A DNA stretch of 64,000 nucleotides from Comamonas sp. lk (GTDB taxonomy: Bacteria; Pseudomonadota; Gammaproteobacteria; Burkholderiales; Burkholderiaceae_C): NCBI GenBank assembly GCA_945860595.1, contig CAMAQV010000005.1:35905-99904 (forward strand). The letters run 5' to 3'. Shown one piece after another: positions 29,296 through 37,688 of this stretch. Below the pieces are notes generated by a model. It was not told the origin of the DNA. It worked only from the letters and a program-made list of their open reading frames with translations, and ran no database searches. The translations under genes were made by a program, and so were the position numbers. How positions within the stretch are numbered: the stretch's first letter is position 1; each line of letters starts with the position of its first letter.

Positions 29296-30480
29296 ATGGC
29301 CTATCCCCTGTCCGACGACGCCCTGGCATGGCAGCGCAAGGCGCGCGCCTTTACGGACCAGGAGCTGCTGCCCTTCGAAGAAACTGCGGAATTCAACGAA
29401 GGCGAGCTACCCCCCGATGTGTACGCGCGCCACCGGCGTATCGCGCTGCAACTGGGTATTCCCTTGATGGACGCGCCGCTGGCCCATGGCGGGCTGGCCC
29501 TGCCTTTGTTGACGCAAACCGCAGTGTGGGAGCAGTTGGGGCGGGTGACCAACGCCCTGTGCTGGTGCATGTCAGAGGCGCAGGCCTGGATGTTTGAGGC
29601 CTGCAGCCCGGATCAGCTGGAGCGCTACGTGCTGCCCATGATGCGCGGTGAGCGGCGCGAGTGCTACGCCATCACCGAGGCCGAAGGCGGGTCGGACAAC
29701 GCGTCCATTCGCACCACAGCCCGCCGTGAGGACGGGCGCTACCTGATCAGCGGCGAAAAATGGTTTGTCACCAGCGCCAACAAAGCAGATTTTTTCTTTG
29801 TGCAGGCGGTGGTCCAAGGGGAGGGCGCTGCTGACGGGGAGCAGCACGCCTTGTTTTTCGTTGACAAAGACAGCCCCGGGATCATGATGCTGGACAACCC
29901 CTTGTTTGGCCACACCTATTCCTCGCACCACCCGACCTATGGCCTGCACGAAGTGCCGGTGCCGCTGGCCAACCGCATCGGTACGCCGGGTGCGGGCATG
30001 GAATACACGCGCAGCTGGTTCCGGCGCGAGCGGTTGATGATTGCGGCACGCTGCTGTGGCGCGGCGGCGCGGCTGATTGATCTGGCCAGCGAATTTGCCC
30101 AAAAACGGGTGGTGTCGGGACAGCCGATTGCGCAGTACCAAATGATCCAGGCCATGCTGGCCGACAGCATCACCGAGCTGTGGGCGGCGCGGCTGATGAC
30201 CTATGAAGCGGCGGCCATGCAGGACCGCGGCGAGCCCGTGGCGCTGATCCACACGCATTGCGCCATGGCCAAGCTCTACGCATCCGAGATGGCTAACCGC
30301 GTGGCGGACCGGGTGGTGCAAATTTTTGGCGGGCGCGGCTATATGCGCAGCAACCCTGCCCAACGCTTTTTCCGCGAACTGCGGGTCGACCGCATATGGG
30401 AGGGGACCAGCGAAATCCAGCGCATCATCATCGCCCGCAGTCTGCTCAAGCGCGGCGTGGCCGGTTTGATCGGGGGATGA
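29296..30480 (+). CDS. Acyl-CoA dehydrogenase family protein
   Basis: An FAD enzyme of 394 residues that introduces a double bond next to a CoA thioester. Landmarks: CYAITEAEGGSDNASIRTTA (FAD/substrate loop), GEKWFVTSANKADFFFV, FRRERLMIAARCCGAAARL, QIFGGRGYMRSNPAQRFFRE, and WEGTSEIQR with the catalytic glutamate (E369) in the usual place. It opens the plus arm of the divergent locus and is followed 29 bp later by an ABC transporter operon. The acyl substrate is unknown; a carnitine-like or betaine-CoA intermediate is possible. Confidence 0.9.
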   Translation: MAYPLSDDALAWQRKARAFTDQELLPFEETAEFNEGELPPDVYARHRRIALQLGIPLMDAPLAHGGLALPLLTQTAVWEQLGRVTNALCWCMSEAQAWMFEACSPDQLERYVLPMMRGERRECYAITEAEGGSDNASIRTTARREDGRYLISGEKWFVTSANKADFFFVQAVVQGEGAADGEQHALFFVDKDSPGIMMLDNPLFGHTYSSHHPTYGLHEVPVPLANRIGTPGAGMEYTRSWFRRERLMIAARCCGAAARLIDLASEFAQKRVVSGQPIAQYQMIQAMLADSITELWAARLMTYEAAAMQDRGEPVALIHTHCAMAKLYASEMANRVADRVVQIFGGRGYMRSNPAQRFFRELRVDRIWEGTSEIQRIIIARSLLKRGVAGLIGG

Positions 30481-30509
30481 GCACGCCATGATCACGATAT
30501 GAGCACGCT

Positions 30510-31667
30510 ATGACCGGCCCCCAGATTCCTTCCATGCAGTCGAGCACGCTGGGGGAGGACGGCTTTTTGCAGGTGCAGGAGGTGAGCAAAAAGTTTGGCC
30601 ATGTCACAGTGGTGGATAAGGTCAGTCTCTCGATTCGCCGCCAGGAATTTTTCGCTCTACTGGGTAGCTCCGGGTGCGGCAAGTCCACCCTGTTGCGCAT
30701 CATGGCCGGGCTGGAGACGCCTACCAGCGGGCGCATCATTCTGGACGGCCAGGACATCACTGACTTGCCTGCCCATCAGCGCCCGGTGAACATGATGTTC
30801 CAGTCCTACGCCCTGTTTCCGCATATGGATGTAGCCGCCAATGTGGGCTACGGCCTGCGCCGCGAGGGTGTGGCGCGCGCGCAGATCTGCGAACGCGTGG
30901 ATGAAGCATTGGCGCTGGTGCAAATGGGTGGCTATGCCGCGGCTATGCCGGCCCATTTGTCTGGCGGGCAGCAACAGCGTGTGGCGCTGGCGCGCAGCCT
31001 GGTCAAACGGCCCAAACTGTTACTGCTGGACGAGCCCATGTCGGCGCTGGACAAAAAAATCCGCCAGCACACGCAGTTCGAGCTGGGCAGCATCTTGCAA
31101 AAAGTCGGCGTGACCTGCCTGATGGTCACCCACGACCAGGAAGAGGCCATGACCATGACCGACCGTCTGGCGGTGATGAGCGAGGGCGTGATCGTGCAAA
31201 TGGGCACACCCGAGAGCGTGTACGAAGCGCCGAACACCCGGTTTTCTGCGGAGTTCATCGGGTCCACCAATGTGTTCACGGGCACGCTCACTGCGCATGC
31301 GGGCGACACCCTGGATTGCGCCGAACTCGCGCTGCCTTTGCAGCTGCCCTATGCCCTTGCCAGTGCCCGCCAAGGGCAGCCGGTGACGGTGTCGATCCGG
31401 CCCGAGCGGATCCGCATCTCCCGGCCGGCCGATACCGATGTCCCGGTCTCCGGTCGCGCTGAGCCAACGTCCAACTGCGCCCGCGGCGTGGTGGAGCAAA
31501 TCGGCTACATGGGCAGCTACACGCTGTACTACCTGCGACTGCCATCCGGGCGGGTGGTGATGGCCCATGTGCCGCGCGAGGTGCTGGCGGGCTTCGCCCA
31601 GGAACCCGATTACGGCGACGAACTGGCGCTGCACTGGTCGGTGCGCAGCCTGGTGGTCTTGAACTAG
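30510..31667 (+). CDS. Polyamine-type ABC transporter ATP-binding protein (second system)
   Basis: A PotA/PotG-like ATPase of 385 residues. Walker A is GSSGCGKST (K58), the Q-loop is [12 protein letters not shown], the signature LSGGQQQR, Walker B LLLLDEP, then a TOBE-type C-terminus (VTVSIRPERIRISR). It closely resembles the potG product at 18.6 kb, suggesting an old duplication or parallel recruitment. The first 18 residues are poorly conserved, so a start nearer GFLQVQEVSKKFG is possible. Confidence 0.92.
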   Translation: MTGPQIPSMQSSTLGEDGFLQVQEVSKKFGHVTVVDKVSLSIRRQEFFALLGSSGCGKSTLLRIMAGLETPTSGRIILDGQDITDLPAHQRPVNMMFQSYALFPHMDVAANVGYGLRREGVARAQICERVDEALALVQMGGYAAAMPAHLSGGQQQRVALARSLVKRPKLLLLDEPMSALDKKIRQHTQFELGSILQKVGVTCLMVTHDQEEAMTMTDRLAVMSEGVIVQMGTPESVYEAPNTRFSAEFIGSTNVFTGTLTAHAGDTLDCAELALPLQLPYALASARQGQPVTVSIRPERIRISRPADTDVPVSGRAEPTSNCARGVVEQIGYMGSYTLYYLRLPSGRVVMAHVPREVLAGFAQEPDYGDELALHWSVRSLVVLN

Positions 31668-31673
31668 CGCGCG

Positions 31674-32606
31674 ATGGCCACACCGCAGAACGTGCCGCAG
31701 CCCACGCCCTGGTGGCGCCATGCCCGCATGCCCAGCGCCCGCGCCTGGGCCATCGGGCTGCCCTTTGCGTTTTTGCTGGTGTTTTTCATGCTGCCATTTT
31801 TGATGGTGCTCAAAATCAGCTTCGCGCAGTCGGCCATGCAGGTGCCGCCCTACACCGCGCTGCTCAGTTACCAGGACCAGCAATTCAGCCTGCAACTGAG
31901 CCTGGAGAGCTACCTCACCATCGTGCAGGACGATATCTATTTTTCCGCCTACGCCAGTTCGTTGCGGGTGGCGTTTTTCACCACCGTGCTGTGTCTGCTG
32001 GTGGGATATCCGGCAGCTTTGCTGATGGCCAACGCCCGCCCCGGCGTGCGCCAGTTGCTTCTCATGGGCGTGGTGCTGCCTTTTTGGACTTCGTACCTGG
32101 TGCGCATTTACGCCTGGGTTGGCATCCTCAAGGACCAGGGGCTGGCCAACCAATTGCTGCTGTGGTCGGGTTGGCGCGATGAACCGCTGCATTTGATGCA
32201 AAACACCTTCGGCCTGTACATGGGCATGGTGTATTCCTACCTGCCTTACATGATCTTGCCGCTGTTCGGCTTTCTGGTGAAGATGGACCGCAGCCTGCCC
32301 GAGGCCGCGCGCGACCTCGGTGCGCGTCCCTGGCAGGTTTTTCTCACCGTGACCCTGCCGTTGTCCCTGCCCGGCATCAGCGCAGGCTGTCTGCTGGTGT
32401 TCATACCCTCAGTCGGTGAATACGTCATCCCTGAGCTGCTCGGCAGCCCCAGCGATCTGATGATCGGACGGGTGATGTGGTCGGACTTTTTCAACAGCAT
32501 CGCCTGGCCGCTGGCGGCGGCCGCCACCTGCGTGATGGTGGGCCTGCTGCTGGTGCCAATGGCCTGGTTCCAGCGCGTGCAAAGCCGCACGGGGGCGATG
32601 GCATGA
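31674..32606 (+). CDS. Polyamine-type ABC transporter permease (PotB/PotH-like)
   Basis: An inner-membrane subunit of 310 residues with about six helices, first WAIGLPFAFLLVFFMLPFLMVL. The EAA loop reads EAARDLGARPWQVFLTVTLP. It follows the ATPase gene by 6 bp and overlaps the next permease start (ATGA). The layout mirrors potH of the first system. Confidence 0.92.
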   Translation: MATPQNVPQPTPWWRHARMPSARAWAIGLPFAFLLVFFMLPFLMVLKISFAQSAMQVPPYTALLSYQDQQFSLQLSLESYLTIVQDDIYFSAYASSLRVAFFTTVLCLLVGYPAALLMANARPGVRQLLLMGVVLPFWTSYLVRIYAWVGILKDQGLANQLLLWSGWRDEPLHLMQNTFGLYMGMVYSYLPYMILPLFGFLVKMDRSLPEAARDLGARPWQVFLTVTLPLSLPGISAGCLLVFIPSVGEYVIPELLGSPSDLMIGRVMWSDFFNSIAWPLAAAATCVMVGLLLVPMAWFQRVQSRTGAMA

Positions 32607-33484
32607 ACCGCAGCGGTATCTGGCTGGGCCGGAGTTTCCTGGCCCTGCTTTTCCTGTTTTTCTATCTGCCGATTGTCAGCGTGGTGGTGTATTCCTTCAA
32701 CGCGTCACCGCTGGCCAGTGAGTGGACCGGCTTCTCGGCGCGCTGGTACGCCAAGCTGCTGCAAGACGACGAAATCCTGGATGCCTGCCGGGTCAGCTTT
32801 TCGCTGGCGCTGGCCACCGCCTGCAGTTCGGTGGTGGTGGGGGCCTGGATTGGTTATGTGCTGGCCAGCTACCGCCGCTTTAGGGGCAGCACCCTGTTTT
32901 CCGCCATGGTCAACGCGCCCCTGGTGCTGCCGGAGGTGATTTCCGGTATTGCCTTGCTGCTGCTGTTTGTGTCGCTGGAGCAAACGCTGGGTTGGCCACA
33001 AGGCCGGGGCATGGTGACCATGTGGATCGGCCACACTATGCTTTGCGTGTCCTATGTGGCCATTACCGTGCAGGCCCGACTGTCTTCGATGGACCGCTCG
33101 CTCACCGAGGCGGCGCGCGATCTGGGCGCATCGCCTTTGCAGGTTTTTTTCGATATCACGCTGCCGCTGATTGCGCCCTCGCTGTTTGCAGGGTGGGTGC
33201 TGTCATTCACGATTTCGCTCGACGACGTGATCATGTCGGCCTTTTTGTCCGGCCCCGAGACGGCCACGCTCCCGTTGGTGCTGCTATCCCGCATGCGCCT
33301 GGGCCTGAACCCGGAGATCAACGCGGTCGGAAGCCTCATCATCGGGCTGATCAGCCTCGGGGTCGTGGGCAACAGCTGGTATCTGATGCGGCGTGAGCAG
33401 GCGCAAGCGCGCTTGCTGGCGCAGGCCGCGCTCCACCGCAAATCCCCTGTATCCCCCACATCTCGTATTTCCTCTCCATACTGA
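32603..33484 (+). CDS. Polyamine-type ABC transporter permease (PotC/PotI-like)
   Basis: Second channel subunit of 293 residues. Six predicted helices; EAA loop TEAARDLGASPLQVFFDITLP. ATG 32603 is fixed by the ATGA overlap with the preceding permease. The C-terminal tail (AQAALHRKSPVSPTSR) is longer and more basic than that of potI. The aminotransferase gene starts two bases after the stop. Confidence 0.92.
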   Translation: MNRSGIWLGRSFLALLFLFFYLPIVSVVVYSFNASPLASEWTGFSARWYAKLLQDDEILDACRVSFSLALATACSSVVVGAWIGYVLASYRRFRGSTLFSAMVNAPLVLPEVISGIALLLLFVSLEQTLGWPQGRGMVTMWIGHTMLCVSYVAITVQARLSSMDRSLTEAARDLGASPLQVFFDITLPLIAPSLFAGWVLSFTISLDDVIMSAFLSGPETATLPLVLLSRMRLGLNPEINAVGSLIIGLISLGVVGNSWYLMRREQAQARLLAQAALHRKSPVSPTSRISSPY

Positions 33485-33486
33485 CT

Positions 33487-34926
33487 ATGCAGCACGAAAC
33501 TCCGCCCCCCATCCTTTCCGCCACCCAAAGCCAGGACAGCCAGTTCTGGATGCACCCCTGGGAATACATGGGCAGCGCCGGGCAGGCGCATCGCACCGTC
33601 ATCACGCATGCCGAGGGCATCTACGTGCACGACGAGAGCGGGGCCCGCATGATCGACGGCCCGGCCGGTATGTGGTGCACCCAAATCGGCTACGGACGCC
33701 AGGAAATGGCCGATGCCATCGCCGCCCAGATCACACGGCTGACCTATATCAACCCCTTTGCGCTGAGCGCCGGGCCACCGGCTGCACTGGCCGCACGGCT
33801 GGCGCAGATGGCACCCGGCGACATGCACCATGTCTTCCTGACCACGGGCGGCACCACGGCGGTAGAGACCGCGCTGCGCTTTGTCCACTACTACAACAAC
33901 GTGCTGGGCCGACCCGAGAAAAAGCACATCATCTCCCGCGCCGACGCCTACCACGGGAGCAGCTACCTCACTGGTATGGTGGCCGGAAAAGACCGCGACA
34001 AAAGCTTTCTGGACATCAGCATGCCGCACGCGCACCTTTTGTCCAGCGTCAACCCAAGACGTCGACCCGAGGGCATGTCGGTCGAGGCGTTTTGTGATGC
34101 CCGCATAGCCGAACTGGAGGCCAAGATTCTGGAAATTGGCGCGCACCGGGTGGGCGCATTCATTGCCGAGCCCGTGCAGGCATCGGGTGGCGTGATCGTC
34201 GCACCCGATGGCTATTTCCGCCGGGTTTGGGAGGTGTGCCGCAAGCACGACGTGCTGTTCATCGCCGACGAAGTGGTGACCGCATTCGGCCGTCTGGGTC
34301 ACTGGTTTGCCAGCAAGGAGGTGTTTGGTGTGGAGCCGGACATCGTCACCTGCGCCAAGGGCATCACCTCCGGCTACCTGCCCTTGGGTGCCTGCCTGAT
34401 CGCCGACCGGGTCTTTGCCCAGGTGTCGGGTGATAAGGCCAAGGGCGGCTCTTTCGCCCACGGCTATACCAATTCCGGTCACCCGGTTTGCAGCGCCGCT
34501 GCGCTGAAAAACATCGAGATCATCGAGCGCGAGGGGCTGCTGGAAAAAGTGCGCGCGTTGGCGCCCCACTTCCAGGCGCGCCTGCACGCTTTGCGCGATA
34601 TTCCCTTGGTGGTTGACACCCGTGGCATGGGGCTGCTGGGTTGTGTGGAGTGCACGGTGCGCGGTGTGGAGCGCAGCGGCATGACGCCCCTGGAACATCT
34701 GGCCTTTGATGCCGACCTGGGCGCGCGCATTGACCGCCATTGCCAGGCGCTGGGCCTGATGCTGCGCCCCATCGTCAACCAGTGCGTCTTTTCACCGGCC
34801 TTGATCATTACCCACGCGCAGATTGATCAGATGTTCGACATCATGCGCGAAGGCATTGTGCGCACCCTGCGCGACATCGAGCGCGATCTAGGCTACCGCG
34901 TCGAGCCCGCCACAGTGACGGCTTAA
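33487..34926 (+). CDS. Class III aminotransferase
   Basis: A PLP enzyme of 479 residues with Schiff-base lysine K291 (TCAKGITSGYLPLG) and cofactor aspartate D261 (FIADEVVTAFGRLG). The N-terminal WMHPWEYMGS and GMWCTQIGYGRQEMADAI place it near omega-amino acid:pyruvate and polyamine aminotransferases, but it differs clearly from the SpuC copy at 16 kb. Co-transcription with the ABC transporter suggests that it deaminates the imported amine or its product. It ends four bases into the convergent binding-protein gene. Confidence 0.88.
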   Translation: MQHETPPPILSATQSQDSQFWMHPWEYMGSAGQAHRTVITHAEGIYVHDESGARMIDGPAGMWCTQIGYGRQEMADAIAAQITRLTYINPFALSAGPPAALAARLAQMAPGDMHHVFLTTGGTTAVETALRFVHYYNNVLGRPEKKHIISRADAYHGSSYLTGMVAGKDRDKSFLDISMPHAHLLSSVNPRRRPEGMSVEAFCDARIAELEAKILEIGAHRVGAFIAEPVQASGGVIVAPDGYFRRVWEVCRKHDVLFIADEVVTAFGRLGHWFASKEVFGVEPDIVTCAKGITSGYLPLGACLIADRVFAQVSGDKAKGGSFAHGYTNSGHPVCSAAALKNIEIIEREGLLEKVRALAPHFQARLHALRDIPLVVDTRGMGLLGCVECTVRGVERSGMTPLEHLAFDADLGARIDRHCQALGLMLRPIVNQCVFSPALIITHAQIDQMFDIMREGIVRTLRDIERDLGYRVEPATVTA

Positions 34927-36026
34927 AGCCCGGACTTGTAGCGCAGCCACAGCTTGTTGGTGGCGCGCAGCAAGCCGGTGTCTTGTGGCTTGAAGGCGAA
35001 ATACTCTGCCATCTGCGCCTCGCTGGGATACAAAAATGGGTCATTGGCCAGCTCGGGCTTGATCAGTGTGCGAGCCGCACCTACGGCGCTGGTGTAGGTG
35101 ATCTCGTTGGTGTTCTCTGCGGCAATCTCCGGCGACAGCAGAAAGTTGATCCACTTGTGCGCCGCCTCCTTGTTTTTGGAGTCCTTCGGTATGCCCATCA
35201 TGGTGAACCATAGGCCGGTCGCGCCCTTGGGCGTGGCATAGCGGATATCGAAGTCTTTGCCCGCCGCCTTGGCGCGTCGCTTCATCACGTTGTAGTCGCC
35301 AGACCAGCCGGTTGTGATGCAAATATCACCGCTGGCCACGTCCTGGATCACGTTGTTGGAGAACAGCTTGATGTAGGGGCGGATCTTCGCCAGCTCTTTG
35401 AACGCGTCTTCGGTGTCGCTGAGTTTGGGGCTGTTGGGGTCGCGGCCCATATAGGCCAGCATGGTGCTGGCTTCGCTGGGCTGGTCGATCAGCGCGATGC
35501 CGCACTTTTGCAGCTTCTGCGCGTTCTCCGCCTTGAACAGCAGGTCAAAGCTCAGCGGAGGTAAGTCGCCGCCCCAGGCCTGGCGCGCCTTGGTCATATT
35601 GATGATCATGCCCTCGGTACCCCAGACGTAGGGCACGCCGTACTTGTTGTCCGGGTCGTTTTTGGCGGTTTGCGCCATCACAGCGGCGTCCAAAAACTTT
35701 TTGTTGGGGATCTGCGCCCAGTCGATCGGCTCAAACACCCCGGCCTTGATTTGCTTGGCCATGTAATTGGAGCTGGGGTACACCACGTCGTAGCCGCTGT
35801 TGCCGCTGAGCAGCTTGGCCTGCAACGTGTCGTCGCTGTCCAAAATGCTGTAGACCACTTTGATGCCGGTTGCTTTTTCAAATTTAGCAACCGTTTCCGC
35901 TCCGATGTACTCGGACCAATTCAGCACTTTCAGGGTGGTCTGCGCCTGCGCTGGTCCTGTCAGGGCGATCAATAAAGCGGCAGCAGTACCGGCCAGCCAG
36001 CGGCTGTGGGCAGAGATGGAAGACAT
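34923..36026 (-). CDS. Polyamine-type substrate-binding protein (second system)
   Basis: A periplasmic protein of 367 residues with a signal peptide ending in GPAQAQ. The mature start TLKVLNWSEYIGAETVAKF and GWSGDYNV keep the Trp and Asp positions of PotF-type proteins. However, the aspartate of the WSDY motif is glutamate (WSEY), so its ligand may differ from putrescine. It is encoded on the opposite strand from its transporter and overlaps the aminotransferase gene tail-to-tail. ATG 36026 follows an AGAAAGG site. Confidence 0.9.
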   Translation of the reverse strand: MSSISAHSRWLAGTAAALLIALTGPAQAQTTLKVLNWSEYIGAETVAKFEKATGIKVVYSILDSDDTLQAKLLSGNSGYDVVYPSSNYMAKQIKAGVFEPIDWAQIPNKKFLDAAVMAQTAKNDPDNKYGVPYVWGTEGMIINMTKARQAWGGDLPPLSFDLLFKAENAQKLQKCGIALIDQPSEASTMLAYMGRDPNSPKLSDTEDAFKELAKIRPYIKLFSNNVIQDVASGDICITTGWSGDYNVMKRRAKAAGKDFDIRYATPKGATGLWFTMMGIPKDSKNKEAAHKWINFLLSPEIAAENTNEITYTSAVGAARTLIKPELANDPFLYPSEAQMAEYFAFKPQDTGLLRATNKLWLRYKSGL

Positions 36027-36292
36027 AAAAAGCCTTTCTGGGCGCCTGTTGCTGAAAACGGTCTGCGCCGCCACATCACGGCGCCGCTGGCTGCGTGCGC
36101 CGAACCGCAGCCAAATTCCATATTACTTGCTATCCGTTCAGTAGCGCTAGGGGTTTGCCCCGTAAAGTCCGGCCTTTTGGGCCACCCGCGCACCGTCACC
36201 CTGTGGTACCGTGTGCCCATTCAGTGGGGCTGCGCGCACCCATAGGTCCATTAAGATATTGCTCGGTTGTTCGAACCATAGAGGAGAGTGAA

Positions 36293-37633
36293 ATGCGGCT
36301 TCAAAAAAAATTACTGGTAGTTGCCCTGGCCTGCGCCTTTCCGCTGGGACATGCTTTTGCCCAATCTGCGGCTGATCTCAAGCAAGAGATCGAAGCGCTC
36401 AAAGCCCAGTTGCAGCTCTTGCAGAAAAAGGTCGAGAGCATGGACCAGGCGGCCGACACCACGCCGCTCAGCCAGCAGGTCAATCGCATAGAACAAAAAA
36501 TGGATCTGGCCGAGAACACAGCCGAGGCTTCGGGCTTTCAGGGGATGAAAATCAATGGGGTGATTGAGACGACCTTGAGCTACAACAACATTGACCGCAG
36601 CAATTCCGCCATCGCAAGCTCCGGATATTCTTCGACTAACGACTACGCTGGTTATGGCATGGTGCAGATCACCAAAGAGTCGCAAGATGGCGAGGGAGTG
36701 GATTGGACTTTACGCTTGCTGCCGGGTGCCACATCTATGGTGCATGAGGCTTCGGTTTCAGTGCCACTGACTAAAGAGCGCCGATTGATTGCGGGCTTTA
36801 TGCCCGACTTTCAAGGTTATGAATACTCGTTTCCGCACGCTGATTCGACACTGGGTAACCAGCTGATCACCCATAACGCCTTGTTTGATTTGGCGGGGGC
36901 TACTGCGTACACGGGTGTCGGAATGTCCTACAGCCTTGATGGTGGTAACGCCGCTTTCAAGTGGTTGATTGGAAACGTTGATGGTGGCTACGACAGCGCG
37001 GCGGACAACGTTGATCCGATCAATGCCGCGAATTCCTCGGTGAAAACTGTCGCATTGGCGTACCGTGCGGATTGGTACGTCGGTGATACAAGTTACGTGG
37101 CCTTGTCCGGCTTGCATGGTTCCATGAATCGCAACTTCACCATCATGGCTCTCGATGCGGGTCTGAGCCGAGGTGACTACCAATTCAACGGCCAGATAAC
37201 AGCAGGACAAGAGGCGCGCGCTGCAGCCAACGGAGGCACTGCCAACTGGACGGGTGTGTCGGGATTTTTTGGTGTGAAAGTGCTTCCTCGCCTCCAGTTA
37301 ATGGCGCGTGGGGATTACATTTGGAACAGCAACAATGGTGGCGGCACCTATGCCTACAACGGCGGAGACTCATACTCCACAGTTGGACTCGGACCCAAGC
37401 GCACGGATTCAACGGGCTCCTACGATACCGACGCTGACACCACCTACGCCACCACCGGCGCCAACCTCACCCGTATGACATTCGGTACCAATTACCAGAT
37501 CAACTCCAATACCCAGTGGAAGACCGAGTACCGTCTAGACCTGTCAGATGGTTACAACTTCCTGGACTACGACGGCGTTACCTACCGCAAGGACAAAACC
37601 ACTATCAGCACCGCTCTGATGCTTTCGTTCTAA
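36293..37633 (+). CDS. Porin-like outer-membrane beta-barrel protein with N-terminal coiled coil
   Basis: A 446-residue exported protein: signal peptide KLLVVALACAFPLGHAFAQ, a predicted coiled coil (KQEIEALKAQLQLLQKKVESM), then long alternating beta strands rich in Gly, Asn and Tyr, ending in phenylalanine (TALMLSF), the usual outer-membrane insertion signal. This is the layout of trimeric or OprO/DUF3138-like porins of Burkholderiales. ATG 36293 follows GAGGAGAG. A strong terminator follows. Its position between the transporter and the glutamine synthetase suggests a role in outer-membrane entry of the same substrate, but this is inference. Confidence 0.75.
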   Translation: MRLQKKLLVVALACAFPLGHAFAQSAADLKQEIEALKAQLQLLQKKVESMDQAADTTPLSQQVNRIEQKMDLAENTAEASGFQGMKINGVIETTLSYNNIDRSNSAIASSGYSSTNDYAGYGMVQITKESQDGEGVDWTLRLLPGATSMVHEASVSVPLTKERRLIAGFMPDFQGYEYSFPHADSTLGNQLITHNALFDLAGATAYTGVGMSYSLDGGNAAFKWLIGNVDGGYDSAADNVDPINAANSSVKTVALAYRADWYVGDTSYVALSGLHGSMNRNFTIMALDAGLSRGDYQFNGQITAGQEARAAANGGTANWTGVSGFFGVKVLPRLQLMARGDYIWNSNNGGGTYAYNGGDSYSTVGLGPKRTDSTGSYDTDADTTYATTGANLTRMTFGTNYQINSNTQWKTEYRLDLSDGYNFLDYDGVTYRKDKTTISTALMLSF

Positions 37634-37650
37634 ACTAGTCCCCATTTAAC

Positions 37651-37675
37651 AGGCCCGCTTTCGCGGGCCTTTTTA
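37651..37675 (+). terminator. Rho-independent terminator after the porin-like gene
   Basis: Perfect 8-bp stem AGGCCCGC / GCGGGCCT with a four-base loop TTTC, followed by TTTTATT. It lies 17 bp after the porin-like stop codon and separates it from the next gene. Confidence 0.93.
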
Positions 37676-37688
37676 TTCGCGCCTCTGT

